This document shows positions 16,695-25,075 of a stretch of DNA of 64,000 nucleotides, piece after piece. The stretch lies in contig NZ_JRMP02000015.1 of the NCBI RefSeq assembly GCF_000762875.2, positions 1 through 64,000 of the forward strand, read 5' to 3'. Both the position numbers and the translations under genes were made by a program. Under the pieces are notes generated by a model that was given only the letters and a program-made list of their open reading frames with translations, ran no database searches and was not told the origin of the DNA. The stretch's first letter is position 1. Every line of letters begins with the position of its first letter. This DNA is from Helicobacter saguini. Its GTDB lineage: Bacteria; Campylobacterota; Campylobacteria; Campylobacterales; Helicobacteraceae.

Positions 16695-18446
16695 TTATTT
16701 TTTATGTTTGTGTGTATTTTTTGCCCCATTTTTTGCTACGTTTTTTGTGTGATGTTCCGCGATTTCTTTTGCCTTTTTAGCGTCCAGCATTTTATTAATG
16801 ATAATTTGTTGCAAAATCGAAATAATGTTATTTATCGTCCAGTAAAGTATCAATCCAGCCGGAAAAGTAATCAAAAATATGGTAAAAATCACCGGCAACC
16901 ACTTGAAAACTTTCGCCTGAATAGGGTCAGTAATCGCCGTTGGCGTAAGGCTTTGCTGCAAATACATCGATAGCCCCATAAGAATAGGCAACACAAAATA
17001 AGGGTCCATCACACTCAAATCATGCACCCAAAACATCAAAGGCGCATTTTTAAGCTCCACAGCGTTATAAAGCACGCGATAAATCGCAAAAAACACAGGG
17101 ATTTGCAGTAACAAAGGCAGACAGCCCCCTAGCGGATTTGCCCCGTGTTTTTTATACAGCTCCATCATTGAAGCCTGCATTTTCTGCGGGTCGCCCTTGT
17201 ATTTTTCTTGAATCTCTTTCATTTTTGGGGCTAAATCTTTCAATTTTTGCATCCCAACCATTCCTTTGAAGCTAAGTGGGAAAAGAATGATTCTAATGAT
17301 AATCGTCAAAAGCACTATAGCCACGCCCCAGTTACCCACATAAGTGTAAAGCCACTCAAGCAAACTAAAAAAATACTTCGCAAAAAAGGTAATGCGACCA
17401 TACTCCACAATGCTTGTTAAATGCGGATTTATGCTTTGCAAAACCTTGTAATCTTTAGGACCGATGTAGCCTTTAAAACTCTCCATTTGCTCTTGCACAT
17501 TGATAAAAGGACGCGGCAGTCCCTTACCATAAGAGCCGATACTAACGATACCCAAAGTCCCTTCCGGCTTAAAAAGCACAGATGTGTAATATCTATCCGC
17601 ACTAGCAAGATACAAGGCATCGCTAAAGTTTTCTCCCTCCTCTCTTGCATCGCCATCTTCTATTTTTTCAATCGTGCCATTTGCATTTTGCAGCACCACG
17701 CCATGAAAGACATAAGCCTCACTATCAGCATCAGGACGCATTCCATTGCTAATTACATAGTGCAGATTCTGACTTAACTCAATGCTAACATCATAAGTCA
17801 TATTTGGATAAATTGTTAGAATCTTTTTTAGCACTACATCGCCTAAATCTTGCGTTAATGTAAGCGTTTGCGGCTCATTTTCTATCGTAATATGGCTTTT
17901 GTCCGCACTAAATTTATTTTGTATAGCCAAATCATTATATTTAGAATCTACAAAAAACATTTGCAACGGATAAAGCGGCACATTATTAGCAAAAAGCGGC
18001 AATCTATCTAGCTTTTTATTCTCTCCGCTAATCATTCCAAAAAGACGCCCTAAGTGCGTAAAAATCCCCTCTTGCGGGGGCTGGGTAAATTTATCTGCCT
18101 TTAAATAAACTTGCGTAATCGCCCCGCTAACATCAATATCCATATCAAAATCTTTTGCGCTAATCGTAGTCAAGATTTCCTTTTTTGTAGGAACGGAATT
18201 TGGTGCGCCTTTCATATTTTGCGTGTTTTGCGTGTTTTGCAGGGCGTTTGAGCTAGTAGCGGAGTTTGGCACAGCATTTGCGTTAGAATCTTGTTTTGTA
18301 GAATCTTTAGATTCTATACTCGCCTTAGAATCCGCTTTAGAATCTGTTTGGCTGGACTCTGGGGCGAAATATTTAGACCATAAAACGATAATTAAAAATG
18401 AGATAGCAACCGCTAAAATTAACCTTACATTACTTTGTTTATCCAC
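16695..18446 (-). CDS. yidC: Membrane protein insertase YidC
   Basis: Inner-membrane insertase of the YidC/Oxa1/Alb3 family, 583 residues. TM1 (about 7-24) is followed by a motif-rich linker (SKADSKASIESKDSTKQ) and the large periplasmic P1 domain (about 85-345). The conserved five-helix core then begins near 355 (WGVAIVLLTIIIRIILFPLSFKG), with the hydrophilic-groove Arg in IIRIILFP. The C-terminus is basic and His-rich (HHTKN to HKHKK), suited to ribosome contact. It lies nine bases downstream of yidD and before jag. Confidence 0.97.
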   Translation of the reverse strand: MDKQSNVRLILAVAISFLIIVLWSKYFAPESSQTDSKADSKASIESKDSTKQDSNANAVPNSATSSNALQNTQNTQNMKGAPNSVPTKKEILTTISAKDFDMDIDVSGAITQVYLKADKFTQPPQEGIFTHLGRLFGMISGENKKLDRLPLFANNVPLYPLQMFFVDSKYNDLAIQNKFSADKSHITIENEPQTLTLTQDLGDVVLKKILTIYPNMTYDVSIELSQNLHYVISNGMRPDADSEAYVFHGVVLQNANGTIEKIEDGDAREEGENFSDALYLASADRYYTSVLFKPEGTLGIVSIGSYGKGLPRPFINVQEQMESFKGYIGPKDYKVLQSINPHLTSIVEYGRITFFAKYFFSLLEWLYTYVGNWGVAIVLLTIIIRIILFPLSFKGMVGMQKLKDLAPKMKEIQEKYKGDPQKMQASMMELYKKHGANPLGGCLPLLLQIPVFFAIYRVLYNAVELKNAPLMFWVHDLSVMDPYFVLPILMGLSMYLQQSLTPTAITDPIQAKVFKWLPVIFTIFLITFPAGLILYWTINNIISILQQIIINKMLDAKKAKEIAEHHTKNVAKNGAKNTHKHKK

Positions 18447-18455
18447 TAAAAACCT

Positions 18456-18839
18456 TTAATTTATGTAAATTGAAATTATATAAAATTTTTGTGATTTAAG
18501 CAAATAAGTTTGCGATTTTATTAGAAAATATGTTACTTTTTGTGGAGACTGAATCGTGGGCTTAGTTAGGAAATTTGTTTGTTTAAAGGCATTAAAGCTA
18601 TTAAATTTAGAATCTAATCCCTTTTTATAAATAAATGGAGCTTGAAAGCCACCTTTAAATAACGGATTACAAGATAAGATTCTAAAACTTGATTTAAAAA
18701 ACGCCAAAAACGCATTATCATACTTAAAAAGCAGCAGGGCATACTGCGAACAGCTAGGATAATACCGACAATTTTGCCCCAAAAATGGCGAAATAAAAAC
18801 CTGATAGAATCTAATAAATTTTAGGTATAAAAGTTTCAT
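18456..18839 (-). CDS. yidD: Membrane protein insertion efficiency factor YidD
   Basis: Small membrane-associated protein (127 residues) that assists YidC. The hallmark segment QVFISPFLGQNCRYYPSCSQYA, with its Cys pair, lies at residues 13-34. The family usually ends near residue 80; the remaining 45 residues here (from about KKGLDSKFN) are a hydrophobic/polar extension without known counterpart. Its stop lies nine bases before the yidC start, showing operon organisation. The usual upstream genes rnpA and rpmH are absent: an outer-membrane protein gene follows instead on the upstream side. Confidence 0.92.
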   Translation of the reverse strand: MKLLYLKFIRFYQVFISPFLGQNCRYYPSCSQYALLLFKYDNAFLAFFKSSFRILSCNPLFKGGFQAPFIYKKGLDSKFNSFNAFKQTNFLTKPTIQSPQKVTYFLIKSQTYLLKSQKFYIISIYIN

Positions 18840-18907
18840 TTTTATTTTACTTTCAGTTATTTTCTTAAAGAAGTATATTATAAATTTATAAATTTATTTC
18901 TTAGATT

Positions 18908-20284
18908 CTAAAACAATTTCCGTTTGAAGCTTATGTTAAAGACGCTGCTGCGCCAGAAGTCGGGCTTTTGTGGTGTGCCTATTATGGGTTGTGGGGTTGT
19001 TGGGTTTTGTGGGTTTATGTATATATCAGATTCTGTGCCTTTTGCGGTATCACTTGCGACTTCTTTAAAGCCCGGGAGTTCTAAGAATGCTAAGGGGACA
19101 AAAAGCCCAAATTCTATGCGATTTTTATTGCTAATGGTAAGATTAAAGCCAAGATTTAGTGAATAATCAACTTGCAAATTATAATTCCAAATATAATTTG
19201 CTGGATAATATCGATTAAGCGTTTGCCCATTCACATACACGCTATCGCGGCGAATGTAGGGACGATAATACATAACACCGATATTTATACCGATAAATGC
19301 GCCGATATAATGTTTAAACTTAGAATCTAGTGGAAACTCAAAGAGTATATCCGCACTCATGTGTGCTAGTGCGTAGTAGCTATCGATGTCCTTGCCTGTG
19401 AGCGTTGTGGCGTTTTCATACATTCCTGTGTTTAGATTATACTTTTGCGTATCGCCTAGCCACGTGCTAAAGACGCCACCCCAAAGGCGTGTGCCTATGT
19501 AGTGATTAAAAAAGCGTTGATAGCCACCATTCCCACCAAAGACAAAGGGCTTAGTCTGCGTTATGGTAATATCACAGCCCTTTATTGTTTGTGCTGCTGT
19601 GCCACCTGGCGTATATTGTGGATTTTCCACATCTCGCATATTCGCACAGCCGCTTGTATAAATATCCACAAAGCCGATATTTATCCCCCCAAAAAAGCCA
19701 CTTTTAGCCTGTGCGTCATTGTAGCCTTGCGCTAAGGTATTAAACTTATTATAGCTAGAATCTGAATCTATTATGTTTCCATAAGGAATATCCGCTTTAA
19801 AACTATCACCTAGCTGCTGTTTAAGGCTAAAGACTTCATATCTTAGCGAGTAAAGCTCACGCAATTTATCAGCGTAATTATCTTTTAGTGGTTCTAAAGG
19901 CTTTGCAACTTCTATAGATTCTAGAACTACGCTTTTTTTAGGCTTTTCTTTTGGCGGAGTTATAGGTTTAGATTCTATCACTTTTGGCGTTTCTACCTTT
20001 GGTATTATCACTTTTGGCTGTTTTGGCGGGTCTTTAAATGTGCGATTAGCATCTAGCTTTCCAAATGGCACAATGGCAAATGGATTTTGCAAATAATTTT
20101 CATCAATATTATATGGAGTTTCTTTTATAGAATCTACATTCATTCTATTATCATAGAATCTTGTCGTAGCCGACTTTCTATTATTGTTATTAAGGATAGA
20201 ATCAAGTAAGATTCCATTAGTAGATTCTATAGAATCTGCATTTAATAAAAAGCTAAAAATAAATATCAATAAAATCTTTTTCAT
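18908..20284 (-). CDS. Outer-membrane beta-barrel protein (paralogue 4 of the cluster)
   Basis: Last gene of a four-gene outer-membrane protein cluster. It has 458 residues: a signal peptide (about 1-16, MKKILLIFIFSFLLNA), a periplasmic Pro/Lys-rich segment (about 75-125, PKV and PKVE repeats), a short coiled coil (about 140-165) and a C-terminal barrel from about residue 185. The barrel has alternating hydrophobic strands and the terminal Phe expected by the BAM machinery (KRKLF). A Cys pair sits in an early loop (SGCANM and KGCDIT). Its start lies nine bases past the stop of the previous gene, with AAGG ahead. Function is unknown; such Helicobacter proteins include adhesins and porins. Confidence 0.83.
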   Translation of the reverse strand: MKKILLIFIFSFLLNADSIESTNGILLDSILNNNNRKSATTRFYDNRMNVDSIKETPYNIDENYLQNPFAIVPFGKLDANRTFKDPPKQPKVIIPKVETPKVIESKPITPPKEKPKKSVVLESIEVAKPLEPLKDNYADKLRELYSLRYEVFSLKQQLGDSFKADIPYGNIIDSDSSYNKFNTLAQGYNDAQAKSGFFGGINIGFVDIYTSGCANMRDVENPQYTPGGTAAQTIKGCDITITQTKPFVFGGNGGYQRFFNHYIGTRLWGGVFSTWLGDTQKYNLNTGMYENATTLTGKDIDSYYALAHMSADILFEFPLDSKFKHYIGAFIGINIGVMYYRPYIRRDSVYVNGQTLNRYYPANYIWNYNLQVDYSLNLGFNLTISNKNRIEFGLFVPLAFLELPGFKEVASDTAKGTESDIYINPQNPTTPQPIIGTPQKPDFWRSSVFNISFKRKLF

Positions 20285-20293
20285 TATCTAACC

Positions 20294-21388
20294 TTAAAAC
20301 ACAAATGAGCCGCTAACCACATAGTTATTCCTAAAATCAAGTGGATGTTCCAAAGGATTTAGCGGATTTAAAATCAGTCGCTCAATCTCAAAGCGAATAT
20401 ATTTTGTAATACTAAAGCTAACGCCTAAGTGCAAATTAATACCGATATGCTCGACATTATTAAGCCACCCAGCCCCAAAGCCAAATCCCATAATAAACCC
20501 AAAATGGAAAGCATTAGTGAATCTAAATAAATTCACATCATGCAATAGGCTAAAACGCGTCCCTGCATAGTAGTTCACGCGTCCATTGTTCTCACCAAAT
20601 AGGCTAAAACCCTCCACCTTTATCCCTATATCATTATTAAAGTAGCGAATGTAGCCTAGCTTTGCTATTCCTGTGAAATTCACACGAATTGCCTTTATAC
20701 CTTCATTTCTATTAGGAGTATTTACAAAGTCCACTAATACACCACCACCTATGTAGTAGCCACTTCTAGCTGTATTTGCTATCCAGTCATGCTTTTCTTT
20801 CTCTTTAAAATAAACTTGTGAAGAAAGCATATATTTTTCTTTTTGTAGCTCATGGATTCTATAATCTATATCTTGTATTTGTGGAATCTTCTCACTTTGC
20901 TTTTTTAGTTCTTGCTCTTTTTTATACTCTTGTGCTTGTTTCTCCACTTTTTCACTTATAGGGATTTCTTTAGAATCTTTTTTAGAATCTAGTGCGACTT
21001 TTATTATTTTATATTCATTAGATTCTATAATCTTGTTAGTTTGCAAATCACCTAAGAAAACTCCGCTAGATTCTAATAAACTAGATTCCATAGAATCTTG
21101 TTTAGAATCTTCATATTGCTTTATAGAATCTAGCAGCTTAGATTCTATATTTATATCGCTAGGCTTTATAGAATCTAGACTATGCAATATTGTAGAATCT
21201 TCTACTTGTTTTATATGCGATTGTGGAGTCTCTTTTGTGCTAAAATCTTTTGGCATAGGCAAACTAGAATCCATTATAGTATCGCTATCTTGCTCTTCCC
21301 AGCCTGAGTTATAAAGCGGCGCGATTAACGCTTTAGATTCTAAAAACGTTATTAAAAGTATAAATAAAATTAAGATTCTAAAACACAT
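20294..21388 (-). CDS. Outer-membrane beta-barrel protein (paralogue 3)
   Basis: A 364-residue exported protein with the same architecture as its neighbours. A signal peptide (about 1-19; the leading CFRIL is read from a dispersed-motif copy) is followed by about 130 residues of Ser/Asp/Glu/Lys-rich sequence coded by motif copies, then a charged coiled-coil stretch (about 150-190). A barrel from about residue 205 (SGYYIGGGVLVDF) ends in SGSFVF. The ATG at 21388 is preferred over a GTG at 21403. It overlaps the upstream gene by 11 bases, implying translational coupling. Confidence 0.82.
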   Translation of the reverse strand: MCFRILILFILLITFLESKALIAPLYNSGWEEQDSDTIMDSSLPMPKDFSTKETPQSHIKQVEDSTILHSLDSIKPSDINIESKLLDSIKQYEDSKQDSMESSLLESSGVFLGDLQTNKIIESNEYKIIKVALDSKKDSKEIPISEKVEKQAQEYKKEQELKKQSEKIPQIQDIDYRIHELQKEKYMLSSQVYFKEKEKHDWIANTARSGYYIGGGVLVDFVNTPNRNEGIKAIRVNFTGIAKLGYIRYFNNDIGIKVEGFSLFGENNGRVNYYAGTRFSLLHDVNLFRFTNAFHFGFIMGFGFGAGWLNNVEHIGINLHLGVSFSITKYIRFEIERLILNPLNPLEHPLDFRNNYVVSGSFVF

Positions 21389-22571
21389 AAACCCACCCCG
21401 CACTTAGCACCATAGGTTTAGCAAAGTCGCTATTTAATAAATTGTATGGTTTATCGACCACATTTTCTAATTTACGCGTTACATAATCACCATAGCTATA
21501 AAAAAATAGCTTGTAACCTAGCTCAATTTTATTACGATTATTTAACGTTAAATATGTAATCACACCAGCATTACTAGCAAAGCCATTAAGGCTATCCCAA
21601 AACTCATCATGATAAGTCATATACCCTACCCCAAATCCAGCACCGATACCAAAGCGAATGCGTTTAGAAATATTTACTTCAAACACTAGCTCCGCATTCA
21701 CATTAGTCGCAGTAAAAGTCGTATCAATAAAATCAGCCAAAGGGTCATTTTTAAGCGACAATAAAATATTACTAGCCACATTAGTATCCGCATACACACG
21801 CACGCCATACTGACGCGCTAGAGAGCCAAAAAAGTTTTGGAATCCTACTTTTATATTAATAGTAGGAAGAGTATGGACGTTACTTGCTACCGCACTAAAA
21901 GTAATGCCACCATGCAGCCCTAAAAATAAATGCGTTTTAAAGTTATCAAAGTCAGCCTTATCGTGTGCTTCTTGCACTTGCTTTTGCGTTTTAGCACTAA
22001 GAGCACCTTCTTGCAAGGTTTTAGAATCTAGCTTTTCAGGCTTTATAGTGTGCATTAGCTCTCTTTCATGGACGTAGTTCATATCTTTTAACGCATTCTC
22101 ACGGCGTTGCAAGTAAATATCCATCTTTTGATTTTTTTGTCTTATTTCTGTAATATCTTTTGTGCTACCATCATTTAGCTCATTAGATTCTATATTTTTA
22201 GAATCTTTTAAAATATCTTGCACCTGTTTTTTTATTTCCTTATCTTCTTTTGTATTCTCAGTTTTTAATGTGCGAGTAATATCTACACTTGGCTTTTTTG
22301 GTGTTATCTTTTTAGAATCTTTTTTAGATTCTATAGAATCCATTTTAGTATTTGGCGGAGTGTTTAAAATATCTTCTACTTCTTTACTAAAATCTTTTAG
22401 CTTTTCTAGCTCTTTTGTATTTCCCCTTTGTATAGAGTTGCTTTTAGATTCCATATTATTATTAAAATCAGCGCGATTATCTTGTGGCTTTAGGCTAGAT
22501 TCTATAGAATCTTCGGCTTTTAAAAAGCCAACAAACATTAATAAGATTAAGATTCTAAAAAACATATTCAT
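21378..22571 (-). CDS. Outer-membrane beta-barrel protein (paralogue 2)
   Basis: A 397-residue exported protein. The signal peptide (about 1-19, MNMFFRILILLMFVGFLKA) again contains FRIL read from TTTAGAATCTTA. Residues about 20-160 are low-complexity and rich in D-S-K and E-S; residues about 160-200 look helical. The barrel from about 205 (LFLGLHGGITFSA) ends in SAGWVYVF with a C-terminal Phe. The gene starts inside the last codons of the preceding gene (17-base overlap), which points to coupled translation. Confidence 0.82.
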   Translation of the reverse strand: MNMFFRILILLMFVGFLKAEDSIESSLKPQDNRADFNNNMESKSNSIQRGNTKELEKLKDFSKEVEDILNTPPNTKMDSIESKKDSKKITPKKPSVDITRTLKTENTKEDKEIKKQVQDILKDSKNIESNELNDGSTKDITEIRQKNQKMDIYLQRRENALKDMNYVHERELMHTIKPEKLDSKTLQEGALSAKTQKQVQEAHDKADFDNFKTHLFLGLHGGITFSAVASNVHTLPTINIKVGFQNFFGSLARQYGVRVYADTNVASNILLSLKNDPLADFIDTTFTATNVNAELVFEVNISKRIRFGIGAGFGVGYMTYHDEFWDSLNGFASNAGVITYLTLNNRNKIELGYKLFFYSYGDYVTRKLENVVDKPYNLLNSDFAKPMVLSAGWVYVF

Positions 22572-23586
22572 ACCCTATACTTGGTATCCCACTTACAAAG
22601 TAGCTCTGCATTCCGCCCACACTGCTTATAAGTGAAAAATTGATTTTATTTTTACCATTAATTCGCACGCCTAAACCTATATCGATTTTCCCGGCAAATT
22701 CATAAATATTATTATTGCTAAAACCTGTGATATTTGCCGAGCCAAAGCCAAAGTTAATAAAAAAAGTCGCACCAAACTTCCCGCCATTAGTCTCAAAAAA
22801 GTCATAAAGCAGCCCGATATTTAAAGTCGTATAAAACACAGCTCCTTGCCCAAAGCTAGATGCAATATCTACAAAGATTTGATAGCCTAGTGTATTTAGC
22901 GGTAAAACCTGTCCCATATAGCTTTGATAGCCTATTTTTAGTCCAAAAAGTAGGTAGTTTGTATTTGTGATATATGGATTATTTAATGGATTTATAGAAT
23001 CTAGATTTGCTAATAAACTAGCGGTATTTACATTGATATTTGCCCCCCATAAGATTCCCACAAATACGCCACTTTTCCGCTCGGCAATATCCACTTTTCT
23101 AATAGTCTCTTTTATATCGCTATCATAAAACTTGCCAGAGCGTTGTATAAAAGGATAATATTTTCTATCTAATGTCGTGTAGTCAATTAAATATGGATTA
23201 TTATCAGGCAAAATATTTAAAGGCTTTTGCTTTTTTGCCTTTTTTATATCCTTTTGCAATTGCTTTTCTTTTTTCTTTTGCTCCTTTTCTTGCTGCTTTA
23301 ATTCCTTCTCACTCTTGTCTTTATCTATAGAATCTTGCGTTGTAGATTCTATATTATTAGAATCTTTTTCATTAGATTCTATATTATCCTTAGAATCTTT
23401 GTTTTCCTTATTAGATTTTGCATTTTGTTTAGAAGTGTTAGAATCTTGGCTTTTAGATTCTATATTCTCTTTAGAATCTTTTATAGAATCTTTATTGCTA
23501 GATTCAGTATTTTCGTTAGCTAACAACATAAAGCAGCCAAAAAATAAAAAACAAATATGTAAAAAAGTAACCTTACCTTTTCCCAC
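22555..23586 (-). CDS. Outer-membrane beta-barrel protein (paralogue 1, first of the cluster)
   Basis: First gene of the four-gene cluster: 343 residues from a GTG at 23586. Signal peptide about 1-23 (ending LLANE), then about 60 residues of motif-coded D-S-K/E-S repeats, a Lys/Glu/Gln-rich charged helix (about 85-120) and a barrel from about residue 150 (SGVFVGILWGANINV) ending in GYEYVF. The start is less certain: GGGGTGAG lies just ahead of the GTG, and a Met exists at residue 20. The four proteins share layout and barrel motifs (G-x-x-VGI-x-x-GAN) and appear to be diverged tandem duplicates. Confidence 0.8.
   Translation of the reverse strand: MGKGKVTFLHICFLFFGCFMLLANENTESSNKDSIKDSKENIESKSQDSNTSKQNAKSNKENKDSKDNIESNEKDSNNIESTTQDSIDKDKSEKELKQQEKEQKKKEKQLQKDIKKAKKQKPLNILPDNNPYLIDYTTLDRKYYPFIQRSGKFYDSDIKETIRKVDIAERKSGVFVGILWGANINVNTASLLANLDSINPLNNPYITNTNYLLFGLKIGYQSYMGQVLPLNTLGYQIFVDIASSFGQGAVFYTTLNIGLLYDFFETNGGKFGATFFINFGFGSANITGFSNNNIYEFAGKIDIGLGVRINGKNKINFSLISSVGGMQSYFVSGIPSIGYEYVF
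23320..23510. repeat. Dense TAGAWTCTA motif array in the first OMP gene
   Basis: About ten copies of AGATTCT/AGAATCT in both orientations within 190 bases, read as N-I-E-S, D-S-N and D-S-K in the mature N-terminus of the outer-membrane protein. Confidence 0.75.
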
Positions 23587-23737
23587 AACTCACCCCAAAA
23601 ACCCCAAATCCACTTAAACCCTTAAGCAAACCCAAATTTAAATTCCATAATTATAAAGAGAAATTAACAACATTTCGCAAATTCACGAATTCTCATAATA
23701 ATATTTTATGCAATTCTTACAAAGATAAAAAGAAATA

Positions 23738-24361
23738 TTATAAATTGCAGTCATCACAAAATTCCTTTAGCTTTTCTTTTGTGCCGCTAAGGGTTAGAGT
23801 CATATTTTCCCCAAAAAATTCTTTATTTGTGATTTTAATATTTAGCTTATTTGCAAGATGTGAGATTTTATTAAAATTGGCTGCTTTAGATTCTATAATT
23901 TTTGTAACTATTGCTTCATAAAGTTTCAAATATCCTAACTTTTTTGCCATATTTATAGAATCTAGCACACTTCCAGAATACGCACGAACAAGCCCTCCTA
24001 CGCCTAGTTTCACACCACCAAAATATCGCATACAAACACAAAAAATATTGATTAAACTCTCCCCACGCAAAACCTGCAAACACGGCTCACCACTACTGCC
24101 ACGCGGCTCTCCATCATCGCTAAAGCCCTCTACCACTTGATTAAACTCATTTAAAACCCTGAAACTTTCCACAAAATGCACGGCTTTTTTATGGCTCTCA
24201 CGCAAAGATTCTATAATCATTTTGCGGCTAGATTCAAAGCTTGTTATAGAATCTAGGGCGAATAAATGCGTGATAAATTTAGATGCCTTAACCTCAAAAA
24301 TCTCGCCTTTAAAGCCCTTAAAACCAGCAATTTCAAAATTAGCACAATCCAAAACAAACAT
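23738..24361 (-). CDS. YigZ/IMPACT family protein
   Basis: Cytosolic protein of 207 residues. The UPF0029/IMPACT N-terminal domain is recognised from FSDDGEPRGSSGEPCLQVL (about 78-98) and VRYFGG-like MRYFGGVKLGVGGLVRAYSG (about 113-132). A short C-terminal ferredoxin-like part follows. Bacterial members bind nucleic acid or ribosomes and are related to the eukaryotic translation regulator IMPACT; the exact role is unknown. The start codon directly follows the stop codon of the flavin-reductase-like gene, so the two are cotranscribed. Confidence 0.9.
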   Translation of the reverse strand: MFVLDCANFEIAGFKGFKGEIFEVKASKFITHLFALDSITSFESSRKMIIESLRESHKKAVHFVESFRVLNEFNQVVEGFSDDGEPRGSSGEPCLQVLRGESLINIFCVCMRYFGGVKLGVGGLVRAYSGSVLDSINMAKKLGYLKLYEAIVTKIIESKAANFNKISHLANKLNIKITNKEFFGENMTLTLSGTKEKLKEFCDDCNL

Positions 24362-24913
24362 CTAAATATAGCCCTTGCCCACGCGACCGATATTTTGCAG
24401 GGTAAAATTTAGATTTTCATTATAGATTCTATCATCGATAAAAACTTCTTTTGCCTCCAAAAGTAACGTGTCCTGCGTGCTTGAAAAGCTTAAAATATCC
24501 TTAAAATCACAAAAAAACGCCACTAAAGAATCCTGCACCATCGGCGGAAAATCATCGTTTATTTCGCTCATAGGAATGTTAAACTGCGCCGGTTCGCTAA
24601 TATTAAAAGGCAGCTCGCTGCTAGTTTGCTGCAAAGATTCTAAGAACTGCGGTTGCGCGGTAGAAATCGTGGCTTTTTTCGTCATTTTCGCATTCAAAAG
24701 CGTGTCTTTAAGGTCGCCATTGCTCTTATTCATAATGTTTATGCTAAAAATCACAGGGGCGCTACAAAGTGGGGCAAAAAAGCTAAATGGCGCGAGATTT
24801 ACCACACCAGCGGCACTTTTGGTGCTAACCCACGCAATAGGTCGCGGCGTAATCGCATTGCTTAGAATCTTGTAATTTGCTAAGGGCGTGGAGTCTTTGA
24901 AAGTCAGTAGCAT
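24362..24913 (-). CDS. Flavin reductase-like, FMN-binding split-barrel protein
   Basis: A 183-residue cytosolic protein with the flavin-reductase-like split-barrel fold. ITPRPIAWVSTKSAAGVVNLAPFSFF (about 22-47) matches the FMN-phosphate-binding segment of this family, and the following strand and INIMNKSNGDLKDTL are also typical. Family members reduce FMN with NAD(P)H or bind flavin for other reactions; the partner oxidase is not visible here. Start ATG follows AAAGGACAAAA. It is the first gene of a two-gene operon with the YigZ-like gene. Confidence 0.88.
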   Translation of the reverse strand: MLLTFKDSTPLANYKILSNAITPRPIAWVSTKSAAGVVNLAPFSFFAPLCSAPVIFSINIMNKSNGDLKDTLLNAKMTKKATISTAQPQFLESLQQTSSELPFNISEPAQFNIPMSEINDDFPPMVQDSLVAFFCDFKDILSFSSTQDTLLLEAKEVFIDDRIYNENLNFTLQNIGRVGKGYI

Positions 24914-25075
24914 TTTTGTCCTTTGTGTTTATGTCGCAATTTTAGTGGGAATTATATACTAGATTCTATAAAGAGTTAGGAAACTATCGCATGTAGCCAA
25001 TAAAAAGAGCTTATAATTTCAGTTATGGAAATTTCTATACGCAAAGACGTGTGAAATCACGCAGGAATGCAGATT

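Noticed and set aside
23315-23617. Open frames rich in L-E-S, L-D-S and R-F-Y-I on the opposite strand of motif arrays
   Set aside because: The motif is free of stops in most frames on both strands, so arrays create long spurious frames.
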